From NCBI RefSeq assembly GCF_039621855.1, contig NZ_CP155071.1, positions 3,844,001 through 3,908,000 of the forward strand: DNA of 64,000 nt. Reading direction: 5' to 3'. The position numbers and the translations under genes were made by a program. Below the pieces are notes generated by a model, which made no database searches, was not told where the DNA came from, and was given only the letters and a program-made list of their open reading frames with translations. The DNA is from Erwinia sp. HDF1-3R (lineage in GTDB: Bacteria; Pseudomonadota; Gammaproteobacteria; Enterobacterales; Enterobacteriaceae). This document shows positions 25,361 through 36,195 of the stretch, in pieces; the stretch's first letter is position 1, and the number at the start of each line of letters is the position of its first letter.

Positions 25361-26467
25361 TTATCGCTGCGGTAAATAACGCAACGGGTTTACGGATTTC
25401 CCCTTGTAACGAATTTCAAAATGCAATCTAACCGAGCTCGTGCCGGTACTACCCATAGTGGCAATCTTCTGACCCGCTTTAACTTCTTGTTGCTCGCGGA
25501 CCAGCATCGTGTCGTTATGGGCATATGCACTCAGGTAATCATCATTATGTTTGATGATAATCAAATTACCGTAACCGCGCAGCGCATTCCCGGCGTAAAC
25601 AACGCGCCCTGAGGCGGTTGAAACAACGGGCTGTCCGCGGGTCCCCGCGATATCAATACCTTTATTGCCTCCTTCGGACGCAGAAAAGTTATCAATGATC
25701 TTACCGTCGGTCGGCCATCTCCAGCTACCCACAGGGGTAGTGCTGGTGGTTGTGCTGCTGACGGTTGGGGTGGTAACCGGCGCTGTTGTCGTTGCAACAG
25801 TATTTGTGCCGGATGAGGGCAGCATTTTGCCTTCACTTGGTTTACCTGAATCCTCAGAGTACGTAATTACTGGCTGCTGTGCAACCGTTCCGCCTTTAAT
25901 TTGTGGAGTGGTCGGCTGAGTCGGTACCCCCCCCGCCGTTGCGTCGGCTGCGGTGATAGCGTTACCACCGGTGAGCGTGCCACCGGAGCCATTGCTAACC
26001 TGTAACTGCTGGCCAACATTGAGACTGTAAGGCGCGGATATATTGTTTCTTTGCGCGAGATCGCGGAAATCGTTTCCAGTAATCCATGCGATATAAAACA
26101 GGGTATCGCCATGCTTGACCGTGTAGGTCTGCCCGCTGTAGCTACCTTTAGGAATATTCCCATACGCACGATTGTAAACAATGTGCCCATTTTGGGTGAC
26201 AACGTTCTGATTACTGTCCGAACTGGCCATCACAGGCTGGCTGACCGGCTGTGATGCGTTAGTCGAGATGGAGGTGGGGCGAGCAATCAGGCCACCCCCT
26301 GTGCCGCTGTCCGCACTGGCTGAGGACGTCATACCCGAATCGGCATTACTGCCCACCGAACTGATGGGTGCCTGAGTATTACTGCTGGAGCAGCCAGCCA
26401 GCCAAAAACCTACCAGCGAAACGGCCGCAATACGGCGCAATTTGAAATCTGGGCTTCCCGTGCTCAT
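25361..26467 (-). CDS. nlpD: NlpD, LytM-domain lipoprotein activator of cell-wall amidase
   Basis: A 368-residue outer-membrane lipoprotein that activates AmiC at the division septum. The signal peptide ends in the lipobox LAGC (near residue 26). A LysM peptidoglycan-binding domain ([17 protein letters not shown]) lies near residues 117-160, then a long Thr/Ser/Pro linker, then a LytM/M23 domain from about residue 250 ([20 protein letters not shown]). The LytM domain lacks the full HxxxD and HxH zinc ligands, as in other NlpD proteins, so it is an activator and not an enzyme. It lies between pcm and rpoS and normally contains the rpoS promoter. Confidence 0.96.
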   Translation of the reverse strand: MSTGSPDFKLRRIAAVSLVGFWLAGCSSSNTQAPISSVGSNADSGMTSSASADSGTGGGLIARPTSISTNASQPVSQPVMASSDSNQNVVTQNGHIVYNRAYGNIPKGSYSGQTYTVKHGDTLFYIAWITGNDFRDLAQRNNISAPYSLNVGQQLQVSNGSGGTLTGGNAITAADATAGGVPTQPTTPQIKGGTVAQQPVITYSEDSGKPSEGKMLPSSGTNTVATTTAPVTTPTVSSTTTSTTPVGSWRWPTDGKIIDNFSASEGGNKGIDIAGTRGQPVVSTASGRVVYAGNALRGYGNLIIIKHNDDYLSAYAHNDTMLVREQQEVKAGQKIATMGSTGTSSVRLHFEIRYKGKSVNPLRYLPQR

Positions 26468-26616
26468 TTAAATCCCCCGTTACGGCACAACTGCGGCGGC
26501 TGTCCGGCCTGCTATCGGCTGGACAGCGGTGTTGATAAAAATTCAATTATTCAGATAGTAACAATATCGTCATTCGCTCGCTATTCACAGATGTATGCAA
26601 TTGCGTACGATCTCAA

Positions 26617-27243
26617 TCAGGCCAGTTCGCCCTTCACCAGCGGAACAAAACGCACCGGCTCGATGGTGTCGACAATATACTCATCGGCGCGACGGCGGAT
26701 CCGCTTCAGCTGCTGATGCTCTTCCCCTACCGGCAACACCATAACTCCTCCCTCATCCAGTTGGGACATCAGCTCAAGCGGAATTTCCGGTGGCGCAGCG
26801 GTGACAATAATAGCGTCAAATGGCCCGCGTGACGGCCAGCCCTGCCAGCCATCCCCATGGCGCGTGGAGACATTATGCAGATCCAGCTGTTTCAACCGCC
26901 GTTTGGCCTGCCACTGCAGGCCTTTAATCCGCTCAACGGAAAAAACGTGTTCAACGAGATGCGCCAGGATCGCCGTCTGATATCCTGAGCCGGTACCGAT
27001 TTCCAGCACGCGCGACGCGGGCGTCAGCGCCAGCAGCGAGGTCATTTTCGCCACCATATAGGGCTGAGAGATGGTCTGGCCGGAACCAATCGGCAGCGCC
27101 ATATTTTCCCAGGCCTTATGCTCAAAGGCCTCATCGACAAAGCGCTCACGCGGCACCTCCTCAATGGCTTTTAGCAGGCGTTCATCCTCAATGCCCTGCT
27201 GGCGCAGCTGCGCCAGCAGGGTATCAATACGTCTGCTCACCAT
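26617..27243 (-). CDS. pcm: Protein-L-isoaspartate O-methyltransferase
   Basis: Repairs isoaspartyl damage in ageing proteins using S-adenosylmethionine, in the cytoplasm. The product has 208 residues, the same as in E. coli. Motif [17 protein letters not shown] near residue 80 binds SAM, and the [13 protein letters not shown] segment forms the substrate site. The start overlaps the surE stop by 7 bases, forming the conserved surE-pcm-nlpD-rpoS order tied to stationary-phase survival. Confidence 0.97.
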   Translation of the reverse strand: MVSRRIDTLLAQLRQQGIEDERLLKAIEEVPRERFVDEAFEHKAWENMALPIGSGQTISQPYMVAKMTSLLALTPASRVLEIGTGSGYQTAILAHLVEHVFSVERIKGLQWQAKRRLKQLDLHNVSTRHGDGWQGWPSRGPFDAIIVTAAPPEIPLELMSQLDEGGVMVLPVGEEHQQLKRIRRRADEYIVDTIEPVRFVPLVKGELA

Positions 27244-27998
27244 TGGCGGTCCACTCCAGCCTGATCCAGCCAGTCTGCCAGCACTGCCTGAGCGGCATGG
27301 GCCGTTAAATCCACATGCAGGGCGGTGACGGAGACATAGCCCTCATCAACGGCGGCAAAGTCGGTATCCGGCCCGGCATCCAGTTTTTCGCCGGGCGGCC
27401 CGATCCAGTAAAGGGTATTGCCGCGCGGATCCTGCTGCGGGATCACCCCATCGCTGGGATGGCGGCTACCGCAGCGGGTGACGCGTATACCTTTGATTTC
27501 AGAGAGCGGGAGGTCCGGTACGTTGATATTGAGAATGCGCCCGGTACGTAGCGGCTCACGCTGCAAAGCGCGCAGGATCGTGCAGGTGACCGCCGCCGCG
27601 GTCTCGTAGTGCTGGTGGCCGTTAAGGGAGACCGCCAGCGCGGGCAGTCCAAGGTGACGCCCTTCCATCGCGGCGGCTACGGTACCGGAGTAGATCACAT
27701 CGTCACCGAGGTTGGGCCCGGCATTGATGCCGGACACCACAATATCGGGTCCGGGCTGCATCAGCCGGTTCACGCCCAGGTATACGCAGTCGGTCGGCGT
27801 GCCCATCTGCACGGCGATATCGCCACCGGGGTAGCTAAAGGTACGAAGCGGCGTTTCGAGCGTCAGTGAGTTAGAAGCGCCGCTGCGATTGCGATCGGGA
27901 GCAACAACCTGCACGTCAGCGAATTCCCGCAGTGCCGTAGCCAGCACCTGAATACCAGGCGCATGAATACCGTCATCGTTACTCAGCAATATTCGCAT
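27237..27998 (-). CDS. surE: 5'/3'-nucleotidase SurE
   Basis: A metal-dependent phosphatase acting on nucleoside monophosphates and short polyphosphate. The product has 253 residues. The start [16 protein letters not shown], with the metal-binding DD pair, is the canonical N-terminus and fixes the ATG at 27998; a longer frame to 28043 is discarded. [20 protein letters not shown] is the second active-site segment. It overlaps truD by 20 bases and pcm by 7, in one leftward operon. Confidence 0.97.
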   Translation of the reverse strand: MRILLSNDDGIHAPGIQVLATALREFADVQVVAPDRNRSGASNSLTLETPLRTFSYPGGDIAVQMGTPTDCVYLGVNRLMQPGPDIVVSGINAGPNLGDDVIYSGTVAAAMEGRHLGLPALAVSLNGHQHYETAAAVTCTILRALQREPLRTGRILNINVPDLPLSEIKGIRVTRCGSRHPSDGVIPQQDPRGNTLYWIGPPGEKLDAGPDTDFAAVDEGYVSVTALHVDLTAHAAQAVLADWLDQAGVDRQW

Positions 27999-29028
27999 CG
28001 TTACCTTCCTGTTCGACAATTTCCCGCACCACGCTGGTGGCAAAGCTGCCTGCCGGAAGCCAGAAGTTCAGCTCAAGGGTCACGTCATCCCACCAGCGCC
28101 AGAGCAGATCGCGCGGCACCACCAGTAGCGCACGACGCGCCGCTTCCACGCGCTCACGCTCAAGCAGTGTAATCAATTCTGCTTCCGCTGCCAGACTTTG
28201 TTGTTCAAATGCCAGCGCGCTGCCTTTGGTTCCCCACTCGCCGCTGCCGGGGAGCGGCGCGGTGATGCGCAGTTCATCCTGGCTGACGCGGGCTTGTAGC
28301 GTCTCCAGCTCAGCCGCGTCGGCCACAAACCAGCTGCCTCGTCCGGTGAGCTGCAGCGCGTCACCGTCCATAACCTGCTTAAGCGATCCCTGCTGCGCCA
28401 GGCGATCGCTGGCAACCTGATTAAACAGCGCGCTGCGGGCAGCAGAGAGCAGGAAGCTGCGCTTGCTGCGTTCGCGAACGCGTATTTCATTCGACGCCCA
28501 GCGCTGTGCCATCACCAGGTTATTCCCCTGATGCCCAAAGCGCTGTTCACCGAAGTAGTTCGGGACGCCAGCGACTTTAATCTGCTCCAGCCGCTGCTCA
28601 ACCGCCTCGCGGTCAGTCACCTGCCGCAAAATCAGGGTGAATGCATTTCCCTGTAGCGCACCGGTACGCAGTTTGCGCCGGTGCCGCGCGCTTTCAAGCA
28701 CCTCGCAGCCTTCCAGCTGAAAGGCTGAGAAATCGGGCGTAATTTTTCCGGGAATGCGCAGGCAAAACCACTGTTCGGTCACGGCATGACGATCTTTCAT
28801 GCCGGCAAAGCTGACGTCCCGTGGATGTACACCGGCAAATTTAGCCAGCGCCTCTGCGACAAAGCGGGTGTTACAGCCATTTTTACGCACGCGGACCAGC
28901 AGCTGTTCGCCGTCGCCGTCTGGCTGATAGCCCAGATCTTCAATGACAATAAAGTCTTCCGGGTTGGCTTTGACCACGCCCGCAGACGTGGGTTTACCAT
29001 GCAGCCAGCTCAGCTCGTTCAGGGTCAT
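27979..29028 (-). CDS. truD: tRNA pseudouridine(13) synthase TruD
   Basis: Makes pseudouridine 13 in tRNA-Glu. The product has 349 residues. The catalytic aspartate lies in the family motif [16 protein letters not shown] near residue 80, preceded by [13 protein letters not shown]. The TRUD insertion domain follows ([12 protein letters not shown] near residue 155). The start overlaps or abuts the ispF stop at 29028, and its end overlaps surE. Confidence 0.97.
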   Translation of the reverse strand: MTLNELSWLHGKPTSAGVVKANPEDFIVIEDLGYQPDGDGEQLLVRVRKNGCNTRFVAEALAKFAGVHPRDVSFAGMKDRHAVTEQWFCLRIPGKITPDFSAFQLEGCEVLESARHRRKLRTGALQGNAFTLILRQVTDREAVEQRLEQIKVAGVPNYFGEQRFGHQGNNLVMAQRWASNEIRVRERSKRSFLLSAARSALFNQVASDRLAQQGSLKQVMDGDALQLTGRGSWFVADAAELETLQARVSQDELRITAPLPGSGEWGTKGSALAFEQQSLAAEAELITLLERERVEAARRALLVVPRDLLWRWWDDVTLELNFWLPAGSFATSVVREIVEQEGNDANIAE

Positions 29029-29507
29029 TATCTGGCCGCCTTTATCAGCAGCGCCACCGCTTCACAGGCGATGCCTTCCCCGCGACCGGTAAAGCCCAGC
29101 TTTTCCGTGGTGGTCGCCTTAACGTTGACGTCATCCATATGGATACCCAGGTCTTCGGCGATATTGATGCGCATCTGCGGAATATGGGGCAGCATTTTCG
29201 GTGCCTGAGCAATCAGGGTCACGTCTACGTTACCCAGGGTATAGCCCTTTTTAGCAATCTGTCGCCAGGCTTCGCGCAGCAGCTCGCGGCTGTCCGCGCC
29301 TTTGTAAGCGGCATCGGTATCAGGAAACAGCTTGCCAATATCGCCGAGAGCCGCCGCACCCAGCAGCGCATCGGTCAGCGCATGCAGCGCCACGTCGCCA
29401 TCGGAATGCGCCAGCAGCCCTTTATCATAAGGAATACGTACGCCGCCGATAATCAGAGGGCCTTCGCCGCCAAATGCGTGTACATCAAAACCGTGCCCGA
29501 TACGCAT
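29028..29507 (-). CDS. ispF: 2-C-methyl-D-erythritol 2,4-cyclodiphosphate synthase
   Basis: Fifth step of the non-mevalonate isoprenoid pathway, forming the cyclodiphosphate and releasing CMP. The product has 159 residues, typical length. [14 protein letters not shown] carries the zinc ligands (Asp8, His10), and [20 protein letters not shown] is the family signature. It shares its terminal base with both ispD and truD, so the three are translated as a block. Confidence 0.98.
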   Translation of the reverse strand: MRIGHGFDVHAFGGEGPLIIGGVRIPYDKGLLAHSDGDVALHALTDALLGAAALGDIGKLFPDTDAAYKGADSRELLREAWRQIAKKGYTLGNVDVTLIAQAPKMLPHIPQMRINIAEDLGIHMDDVNVKATTTEKLGFTGRGEGIACEAVALLIKAAR

Positions 29508-30223
29508 TATGCGCTCTCCTCATTATGTGATTGTGTCAGGTAAAAAGCCGCCAGCGCCAAATCCTCGGGCCGCGTCACCTTGATATTATCGCTGCGACCG
29601 GGGATCAGTTCAGGATGATAGCCACAGTATTCCAGCGCAGAGGCCTCATCGGTGATGGTCGCCCCCTCGCCCAGCGCCCGCACCAGGCAGTCGCGCAGTA
29701 ACGCCTGCGGGAAGAGCTGCGGCGTCAGCGCATGCCAGAGGTCCTGACGTTCTACGGTATGCGCAATCGTCTCCCTGCCCGGCTCACCGCGCTTCATGGT
29801 GTCACGAACCGGCGCAGCGAGGATGCCGCCCACCCGGCTGGTTTCAGTCAGCCTGAGCAGCCGTGTCAAATCGTCAGGGTGCAGACAGGGACGTGCTGCG
29901 TCATGCACCAGCACCCAGGCGGCATCGGACGCCACCTGTAGTCCGGCCAGCACGGAATCGGCACGCTCCTGACCGCCCATTACCACCGTAATCCGCGGGT
30001 CGTCCGCAACAGGCAGCGTGGAGAAAAAACGATCGCTGGGGCTGATGGCGACAATAATGCGCCTAATCGCCGGATGGGCCAGCAGGCTATCCAGCGTATG
30101 TTCCAGTATGGTTTTACCGTTAATGGCGAGATATTGTTTCGGGCATTCTGACTGCATGCGGCTACCGATACCCGCTGCGGGTACGATAGCGATGACGTGC
30201 GGAAAAGAGACGGCGATGTTCAT
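29507..30223 (-). CDS. ispD: 2-C-methyl-D-erythritol 4-phosphate cytidylyltransferase
   Basis: Third step of the same isoprenoid pathway, joining CTP and methylerythritol phosphate. The product has 238 residues. [20 protein letters not shown] is the CTP-binding signature, and [16 protein letters not shown] is the second conserved segment. It lies 3 bases after ftsB and overlaps ispF by one base, the standard ftsB-ispD-ispF order. Confidence 0.98.
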   Translation of the reverse strand: MNIAVSFPHVIAIVPAAGIGSRMQSECPKQYLAINGKTILEHTLDSLLAHPAIRRIIVAISPSDRFFSTLPVADDPRITVVMGGQERADSVLAGLQVASDAAWVLVHDAARPCLHPDDLTRLLRLTETSRVGGILAAPVRDTMKRGEPGRETIAHTVERQDLWHALTPQLFPQALLRDCLVRALGEGATITDEASALEYCGYHPELIPGRSDNIKVTRPEDLALAAFYLTQSHNEESA

Positions 30224-30226
30224 GGC

Positions 30227-30547
30227 TTATCGCTGCTGACCGTTGGGGATCCCCTGCTGCGCGTTTCGTTTATTTTGATCCGGCACAAGGCGATAGAAGG
30301 TCTCACCGGGTTTAATCATCCCCAGCTCGTTACGTGCGCGCTCCTCAATTGCTTCAGAACCGCCGTTAAGGTCGTCGATTTCTGCAAACAGCTGATCGTT
30401 TCGCGCTTTTAACTTCGCATTACTGCTTTGTTGTACCGCTACGTCTTCATTGACGCGCGTATAATCATGTATGCCGTTCTTGCCCAGCCAGAGCGAATAC
30501 TGCAACCAGCCGAGAAGTACAAGTAACAGCAGCGTAAGTTTTCCCAT
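30227..30547 (-). CDS. ftsB: Cell division protein FtsB
   Basis: Bitopic inner-membrane divisome protein that bridges FtsL and FtsQ. The product has 106 residues: a short cytoplasmic start, one membrane helix ([19 protein letters not shown]), a periplasmic leucine-zipper coiled coil ([20 protein letters not shown]) and the conserved [18 protein letters not shown]. The ATG at 30547, after GGGGCGGGG, is chosen over a frame to 30673. Confidence 0.96.
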   Translation of the reverse strand: MGKLTLLLLVLLGWLQYSLWLGKNGIHDYTRVNEDVAVQQSSNAKLKARNDQLFAEIDDLNGGSEAIEERARNELGMIKPGETFYRLVPDQNKRNAQQGIPNGQQR

Positions 30548-30747
30548 CCCCGCCCCCTGAAAAACGGCCCAATCATCCCATAACTTTTGGCCGGACTCCA
30601 CTCTGTCGGTGAAATAGCAGCATATTGGTGGTTCGGTGAGCATAGTTGCAAGAGAATCCGGGCTACCCGGCAAAATTTTGTAACCGCAGTGGGGATTCAG
30701 ACATCATATCCGCCCCTAAAAGCAGGCGGTGAAAGGCGGGCAGTCGA

Positions 30748-31068
30748 CTACCACCCGGAGAGCAGCGTGAAAAGCAGCCAGAACAGGCAGACCACCGCCG
30801 CTACGGTGACCACTATCGTCCAGAGCAGATGGCCCCGCAACAGCAGGCTGGTGGCAATGCCGGTCAGAACGGAAACGGGCAGCAGTGCGAGAAAGAATGG
30901 CCACGTGTAGAGAAAAAAGAACAGCGTATTCGAGCCGTAGAGCAGAAACGGGATCGCCAGCGCGAACCAGTAAGCGGCGAAGCCCACCACTCCGCCGGGG
31001 AAAGACCAGGAGGTCTCTTCCGGGTCTCGGTCATCTTTGCGGGCCAGCATGGGCGTTACGTTTTGCAT
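30748..31068 (-). CDS. ygbE: YgbE family inner-membrane protein (DUF3561)
   Basis: A 106-residue protein with three hydrophobic segments (GFAAYWFALAIPFLLYG, FFLYTWPFFLALLPVSVL, LWTIVVTVAAVVCLFWLLF). Its position between cysC and ftsB is that of ygbE in E. coli, and the sequence layout agrees. Function is unknown. A gap of 200 bases without a supported gene separates it from ftsB. Confidence 0.88.
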   Translation of the reverse strand: MQNVTPMLARKDDRDPEETSWSFPGGVVGFAAYWFALAIPFLLYGSNTLFFFLYTWPFFLALLPVSVLTGIATSLLLRGHLLWTIVVTVAAVVCLFWLLFTLLSGW

Positions 31069-31124
31069 AAGTATCCTGTTGACGCGTAAGTCGGCCCGCT
31101 CTGAGGCGATTCGCCGTGGCTATC

Positions 31125-31733
31125 TCAGGCGTTGATAATATCGTGCTCACGCAGCAGATCTAACACTTGAACCAGCAATTTTGTTACCAATTGTTCCCCG
31201 TCCAGGTGGATTTCAGGCCGCTCGGGTGCCTCGTAAACCGCATCAATACCGGTGAAATTCCGCAGCTCTCCCGCCCGGGCTTTTTTGTAGAGTCCCTTTG
31301 GATCACGGGCCTCACAGATGGCCAGCGGCGTATCGACAAAGACTTCGATAAAGCGCCCTTCCCCTTGCATGTCGCGCACCATTTGACGTTCCGCACGGTG
31401 GGGCGAAATAAAGGCGCTGAGCACCACCAGCCCGGCATCCACCATTAGCGTGGCCACTTCACCCACGCGACGAATATTCTCTTTACGGTCATCGTCGCTA
31501 AAGCCGAGATCGCGGCAGAGCCCATGACGCACGTTGTCGCCATCCAGCAGGTAGGTGCTGACGCCAAGACGGTGCAGCGCCTGCTCAACCGCGCCCGCCA
31601 CCGTAGACTTACCGGACCCCGAGAGTCCGGTGAACCACAGTACTACGCCCCGATGGCCGTGCTGCTGCTCACGCGCGTCGCGCGTGATCGGGTGATCGTG
31701 CCAGACAACATTTTCGTCATGAATGGCGGCCAT
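31125..31733 (-). CDS. cysC: Adenylylsulfate (APS) kinase
   Basis: Phosphorylates adenylylsulfate to PAPS in assimilatory sulfate reduction. The product has 202 residues. The P-loop is [15 protein letters not shown] near residue 36, with [16 protein letters not shown] and the phosphoserine-region [13 protein letters not shown] following. It starts one base after the cysN stop, as last gene of cysG-cysD-cysN-cysC. Confidence 0.98.
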   Translation of the reverse strand: MAAIHDENVVWHDHPITRDAREQQHGHRGVVLWFTGLSGSGKSTVAGAVEQALHRLGVSTYLLDGDNVRHGLCRDLGFSDDDRKENIRRVGEVATLMVDAGLVVLSAFISPHRAERQMVRDMQGEGRFIEVFVDTPLAICEARDPKGLYKKARAGELRNFTGIDAVYEAPERPEIHLDGEQLVTKLLVQVLDLLREHDIINA

Positions 31734-31734
31734 C

Positions 31735-33162
31735 TTACTGTCCGCCCAGCAGATCGCGCGCGTTCCAGTGCGGGAAATGACGGCGTACCAGTGCGTTCAG
31801 CTCCAGCTCAAAGGCACTGAAGTCGCCCTGATGCTGGGGTGCATCCGCATGCGGCTCGCGGATCATCCCGGCGCCCACCGTGACGTTGGTCAGCCGATCG
31901 ATAAAGATCATGCCGCCGGTTACGGGGTTCTGCTGATAGCTATCCAGCACCATCGGCTCTTCAAACGTCACATCCACCAGGCCGATACCGTTGAGCGGCA
32001 GGCTATCCACATCACGCTGGGTCAGGCTGTTGATTTCAACCTGATGCTGAACGTTATCCACGCGCGCGCGGGTTTTCTTACCGGCGATTTTGATATCGAA
32101 GCTCTGGCCAGGCATCAGCGGCTGTTCCGCCATCCATACCACGTCAACGCTGGCAGACTGGACGGGCGCTATCGTTGCGTCTGCATTTACCAGCAGATCG
32201 CCACGGCTGATATCAATTTCATCCTGTAACACCACGGTTATCGCTTCGCCCGCCTGCGCCTGCTCTAAATCGCCGTCAAAGGTTACCAGGCGGGTAACCG
32301 TCGACTCAACGCCGGACGGAAGCACCTTGATGCGCTGTCCGACCTGGAGCGAACCCGAAGCCAGGGTGCCCGCATAGCCGCGGAAGTCCAGGTTGGGGCG
32401 GTTAACATACTGCACCGGGAAACGCATCGGCTGCTGTTCAACCACCCGCCTGATTTCAACGGTTTCCAGCACGTCCAGCAGCGTCGGGCCGCTGTACCAG
32501 CTCATGGCCGCACTCGGGGAGGCGACATTCTCGCCCTCCAGCGCGGACATCGGTACAAAACGAATATCCAGATCGGCAGGCAGCTGAGTCGCGAAATCCA
32601 GGTAATCCTGGCGGATCTGTTCAAAGGTTTCTTCGCGGTAGTCCACCAGGTCCATTTTATTGATCGCCACCACCAGATGGCGAATGCCCAGCAGCGTGGA
32701 GATAAAGCTGTGGCGACGGGTCTGATCCAGGACGCCTTTACGCGCGTCAATCAGCAGGATAGCTAAATCACAGGTGGAGGCGCCGGTTGCCATATTACGG
32801 GTGTACTGCTCGTGGCCGGGGGTGTCGGCAATAATAAACTTGCGCTTCTCGGTGGAGAAATAGCGATAGGCAACGTCAATGGTGATGCCCTGCTCCCGTT
32901 CTGCCTGCAGGCCATCGACCAGCAGCGCCAGATCCAGTTTCTCACCCTGCGTACCGTGGCGCTTGCTGTCCGTGTGCAGGGAGGAGAGCTGATCCTCATA
33001 AATCTGTCGGGTATCGTGCAGCAGACGGCCTATCAGCGTACTTTTGCCATCGTCTACGCTGCCGCAGGTCAGAAAGCGCAGCAGGCTTTTATGCTGCTGC
33101 GCATGCAGCCAGGCTTCGACGCCGCCCTGATCGGCGATTTGTTGTGCAATGACGGTATTCAT
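31735..33162 (-). CDS. cysN: Sulfate adenylyltransferase subunit 1 (GTPase)
   Basis: The GTPase subunit that drives ATP sulfurylase. The product has 475 residues. GTPase motifs are G1 [15 protein letters not shown] (near residue 36), G3 [12 protein letters not shown] and G4 NKMDLVDY, followed by two EF-Tu-like beta domains. It lies 9 bases after cysD, with which it forms the active complex. Confidence 0.98.
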   Translation of the reverse strand: MNTVIAQQIADQGGVEAWLHAQQHKSLLRFLTCGSVDDGKSTLIGRLLHDTRQIYEDQLSSLHTDSKRHGTQGEKLDLALLVDGLQAEREQGITIDVAYRYFSTEKRKFIIADTPGHEQYTRNMATGASTCDLAILLIDARKGVLDQTRRHSFISTLLGIRHLVVAINKMDLVDYREETFEQIRQDYLDFATQLPADLDIRFVPMSALEGENVASPSAAMSWYSGPTLLDVLETVEIRRVVEQQPMRFPVQYVNRPNLDFRGYAGTLASGSLQVGQRIKVLPSGVESTVTRLVTFDGDLEQAQAGEAITVVLQDEIDISRGDLLVNADATIAPVQSASVDVVWMAEQPLMPGQSFDIKIAGKKTRARVDNVQHQVEINSLTQRDVDSLPLNGIGLVDVTFEEPMVLDSYQQNPVTGGMIFIDRLTNVTVGAGMIREPHADAPQHQGDFSAFELELNALVRRHFPHWNARDLLGGQ

Positions 33163-33171
33163 ATCGGCTCC

Positions 33172-34080
33172 TTAGAAATAACCCTGGCGTTTCTTCAGCT
33201 CCATTGAGCCGGACTGATCGCGATCGATAACGCGCCCCTGACGTTCACTGGTGGTGGACACCAGCATCTCCTCGATGATTTCCGGCAGCGTCTGCGCTTC
33301 GGACTCCACCGCACCGGTCAGCGGCCAGCAGCCCAGGGTACGGAAGCGCACCATCCGCTGCTTAATCACTTCACCGGGCTGGAGATCAATGCGGTCGTCA
33401 TCAATCATCATCAGCATTCCGTCGCGTTCCAGCACCGGACGCTCGGCTGCCAGGTAGAGCGGAACAATTTCGATATTTTCCAGGAAGATGTACTGCCAGA
33501 TATCCAGCTCGGTCCAGTTGGAGAGGGGGAATACGCGAATGCTTTCACCCTTGTTTATCTGGCCGTTGTAGTTGTGCCACAGTTCAGGACGCTGATTTTT
33601 CGGGTCCCAGCGGTGAAAGCGGTCACGGAAAGAGTAGATACGCTCTTTTGCGCGGGATTTTTCTTCGTCGCGCCGCGCACCGCCAAAGGCAGCATCAAAG
33701 CCATATTTGTTCAGCGCCTGCTTCAGCCCTTCCGTTTTCATGATGTCCGTATGTCTGGCGCTGCCGTGTACGAAGGGGTTGATGCCCATCGCCACGCCTT
33801 CCGGATTACGGTGTACCAGCAGCTCCGCGCCGATATCCTTCACCATGCGATCGCGAAACGCGTACATTTCACGAAACTTCCAGCCGGTATCGACGTGGAG
33901 CAGCGGAAAAGGCAGCGTGCCGGGATAGAAAGCCTTCCGCGCCAGATGCAGCATCACCGAGGAGTCTTTACCGATTGAGTACATCATTACCGGGTTGCCG
34001 AATTCTGCCGCCACTTCACGGATGATATGGATACTTTCCGCTTCCAGTTGACGCAGGTGGGTGAGTCGTTTTTGATCCAT
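33172..34080 (-). CDS. cysD: Sulfate adenylyltransferase subunit 2
   Basis: The catalytic ATP sulfurylase subunit, a PP-loop enzyme producing adenylylsulfate. The product has 302 residues. The PP-loop [18 protein letters not shown] lies near residue 36, and the [20 protein letters not shown] segment is characteristic. It follows cysG by 9 bases. Expression of this operon is normally CysB-dependent. Confidence 0.98.
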   Translation of the reverse strand: MDQKRLTHLRQLEAESIHIIREVAAEFGNPVMMYSIGKDSSVMLHLARKAFYPGTLPFPLLHVDTGWKFREMYAFRDRMVKDIGAELLVHRNPEGVAMGINPFVHGSARHTDIMKTEGLKQALNKYGFDAAFGGARRDEEKSRAKERIYSFRDRFHRWDPKNQRPELWHNYNGQINKGESIRVFPLSNWTELDIWQYIFLENIEIVPLYLAAERPVLERDGMLMMIDDDRIDLQPGEVIKQRMVRFRTLGCWPLTGAVESEAQTLPEIIEEMLVSTTSERQGRVIDRDQSGSMELKKRQGYF

Positions 34081-34089
34081 AACTTTTCC

Positions 34090-35526
34090 TCAAGCCAAAT
34101 TCACAACGGCGGACTCACGTCCGGCCTGCTGCGCTGAATGTTGAAACCACGCCAGCTGCTGATGCAGATTGACCACTTCGCCAATGACCAGCAGCGCTGG
34201 CGTTGGCGCGCGCTGCGCGAGTTCTTCGAGTTGTTGCAGCGTGCCGGTCAGCACCTGCTGATCCTGACGCGTGCCGCGTCCGATGACCGCAACCGGCGTC
34301 GCGGCGTCACGACCGTGGGCGATCAGCTGTGCGGCGATTTCCGCCGCCTTGACCGTTCCCATATAGATAGCCAGGGTCTGACGGGCGCGGGCCAGTGAAG
34401 GCCAGTCCATGCCTTCACCGTCGGCGCGGCAGTGGCCGGTGATAAACAGCACGCTCTGGGCATGATCCCGGTGGGTAAGGGGAATGCCGGCATAGGCCGT
34501 CGCACCCGCTGCGGCAGTGACGCCGGGGACCACCTGAAAAGGGATCCCCGCCTCGACCGCCGCCTGTAGCTCTTCGCCGCCGCGTCCAAAAATAAAGGGG
34601 TCGCCGCCCTTAAGACGCACCACGCGCCTGCCCTTTCTGGCAAGTTCTACCAACAGGCGGTTGGTCTCTTCCTGCGGTACCGAATGCGCGCTGGCGCGTT
34701 TGCCCACGCAGATGCGATCTGCATCGCGGCGCACCAGGTCCAGGATCTCGTCGCTGACCAGATGGTCATATAGCACCACATCGGCCTGCTGCATCACCTG
34801 TAGCCCGCGCAGCGTGAGCAGCCCCGGATCGCCCGGTCCCGCCCCCACCAGAATAATTTCGCCCTGATTCGCCTCAGGGTGTGCCAGCTGCTGGTCAAGC
34901 GTTTCTCTTGCCCCCTCAACGTTCCCGGAGGCGACCTGGCTGGCAAACAGGCCGTTAAAGGCCGTTTCCCAGTAGCGGCGCCGCTCAGACATTTTGGTAA
35001 AGCGCTGTTTGACCTTGTCCCGCCACTGACCGGCGATTTCTGCCATCTGCCCAAGGTTAGCGGGCAGCAGCGCCTCAAGCTTCTCACGCAGCAGCCGCGC
35101 CAGAACCGGCGCGGTGCCGCTGGAGGAGATAGCCACCACCAGGGGAGAGCGATCGACAATAGAGGGAAAGATGAAGGAGCATTTAGGCTGATCGTCAACC
35201 ACGTTTGCCAGCAGGTGGCGGGCGCTGGCGTCTTCAAATACCTGCGCGTTCAGCCGGGCGTCGTCGGTCGCCGCGATAACCAGAAATACGCCTTCCAGCT
35301 GCGTACTGTGGTAGCGGTCTGCCAGCCATTCCACGTCGCCGCTGTCGGCCAGCTGAGCCAGTTCTTCGCACAGCGCCAGCGCCGCAATCAGCACCCGGGC
35401 ACCCGCCCGGCGCAGCAGAACAATCTTGCGTGCGGCAACGTCACCGCCGCCCACTACCAGCACCGGTTTGTTTCGGATGTCAGCAAATATTGGGAGATAA
35501 TCCACGTCGGCCTTGTTGTTAATCAC
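34090..35526 (-). CDS. cysG: Siroheme synthase CysG (trifunctional)
   Basis: Makes siroheme, the cofactor of sulfite reductase CysI, from uroporphyrinogen III. The product has 478 residues. Residues 1-150 are the NAD-dependent dehydrogenase/ferrochelatase part ([20 protein letters not shown]), and residues about 215-460 are the SAM methyltransferase ([32 protein letters not shown]). It is placed at the head of cysDNC, an arrangement seen in several Enterobacterales but not at this locus in E. coli, and it links cofactor supply to sulfate activation. Confidence 0.97.
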   Translation of the reverse strand: MINNKADVDYLPIFADIRNKPVLVVGGGDVAARKIVLLRRAGARVLIAALALCEELAQLADSGDVEWLADRYHSTQLEGVFLVIAATDDARLNAQVFEDASARHLLANVVDDQPKCSFIFPSIVDRSPLVVAISSSGTAPVLARLLREKLEALLPANLGQMAEIAGQWRDKVKQRFTKMSERRRYWETAFNGLFASQVASGNVEGARETLDQQLAHPEANQGEIILVGAGPGDPGLLTLRGLQVMQQADVVLYDHLVSDEILDLVRRDADRICVGKRASAHSVPQEETNRLLVELARKGRRVVRLKGGDPFIFGRGGEELQAAVEAGIPFQVVPGVTAAAGATAYAGIPLTHRDHAQSVLFITGHCRADGEGMDWPSLARARQTLAIYMGTVKAAEIAAQLIAHGRDAATPVAVIGRGTRQDQQVLTGTLQQLEELAQRAPTPALLVIGEVVNLHQQLAWFQHSAQQAGRESAVVNLA

Positions 35527-35574
35527 AGAGAGTTAGTGCGACTATACGGCCCCGGCTTGAGGTGAATGAAATTA

Positions 35575-35610
35575 CTTATTGGAATGAGTAGTTACTGAAT
35601 GGAATAAGGT
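35575..35610. promoter_or_regulatory. Direct/inverted repeat upstream of cysG
   Basis: GGAATGAG (35581) and GGAATAAG (35601) are direct repeats 20 bases apart, and CTTATT (35575-35580) is inverted as AATAAG (35603-35608). The cluster lies 50-85 bases before the cysG start, where a CysB site and promoter would be expected. The match to a CysB site is not established. Confidence 0.3.
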
Positions 35611-35803
35611 AGCGGCAAAGCTTCGCATAAAATGTGCTTAGCGGATGATATTCAGGGAGTTTCAGCGCGCACAGGTTGCCCGCCCGCTACGCTGCCTGGC
35701 GCATTTTTATTAGCAGATTTATCCATCCCGACAACAGCCTGCTGGCTGTTACCTGCTGCATATCGCATGATGCCGGTGACCTCCTGCCTGCCGGACTGTG
35801 CTG

Positions 35804-35932
35804 CCTGTGGACCCTAAACAGCTGGATACGATCCTTGCTGAAGACCCCTTTGTCGCAGTGGCCGACTATAGCGTAATCAAAATGAATATTACCCGTACCG
35901 CCGCCGATTTCGATATTCTCAAGGGCACGTGA
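35804..35932 (+). pseudogene. Fragment of a YciI-like (YCII domain) gene
   Basis: One frame from CCT at 35804 to a TGA at 35930 reads PVDPKQLDTILAEDPFVAVA, then DYSVIKMNITRTAADFDILKGT. The DPF...ADY...T pattern is that of the C-terminal part of YCII-domain proteins. Upstream, pieces such as PAGCYLLHI appear in other frames, so the N-terminal part is broken by frameshifts. The remaining stretch 35611-35803 shows no supported gene. Confidence 0.4.
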
Positions 35933-36195
35933 TGCTGGCAACAAGGGTCGCAGCACTTTTGTCTGTGCCACTAAAGAACAGATTTTATTTTTAATAAACA
36001 CAGCAAAGTTAAATTGAAAAGCCAACCGCATTAAAAATTTCCACTGCGGTTATTTTGTTTTTCTTACCATCAAAAAATGCAATAAATCTCCCCTTCGTTA
36101 CGGAATATCCCCCTTACAATTCAATTATGCTTTTCCATTTAGCATTTACGGTGAGTTTCATCCTTTTTTTCCGGCTAAAAAATTCAAGGATAACC

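Noticed and set aside
35687-36031. A 114-codon leftward frame between cysG and the lipase gene
   Set aside because: It has no ribosome site or recognisable product and runs antisense to the YciI-like fragment, which explains the region better.
36055-36195. Longer start for the GDSL lipase at 36055
   Set aside because: It would bury the clear signal peptide that begins at 36196 behind AAGGAT.
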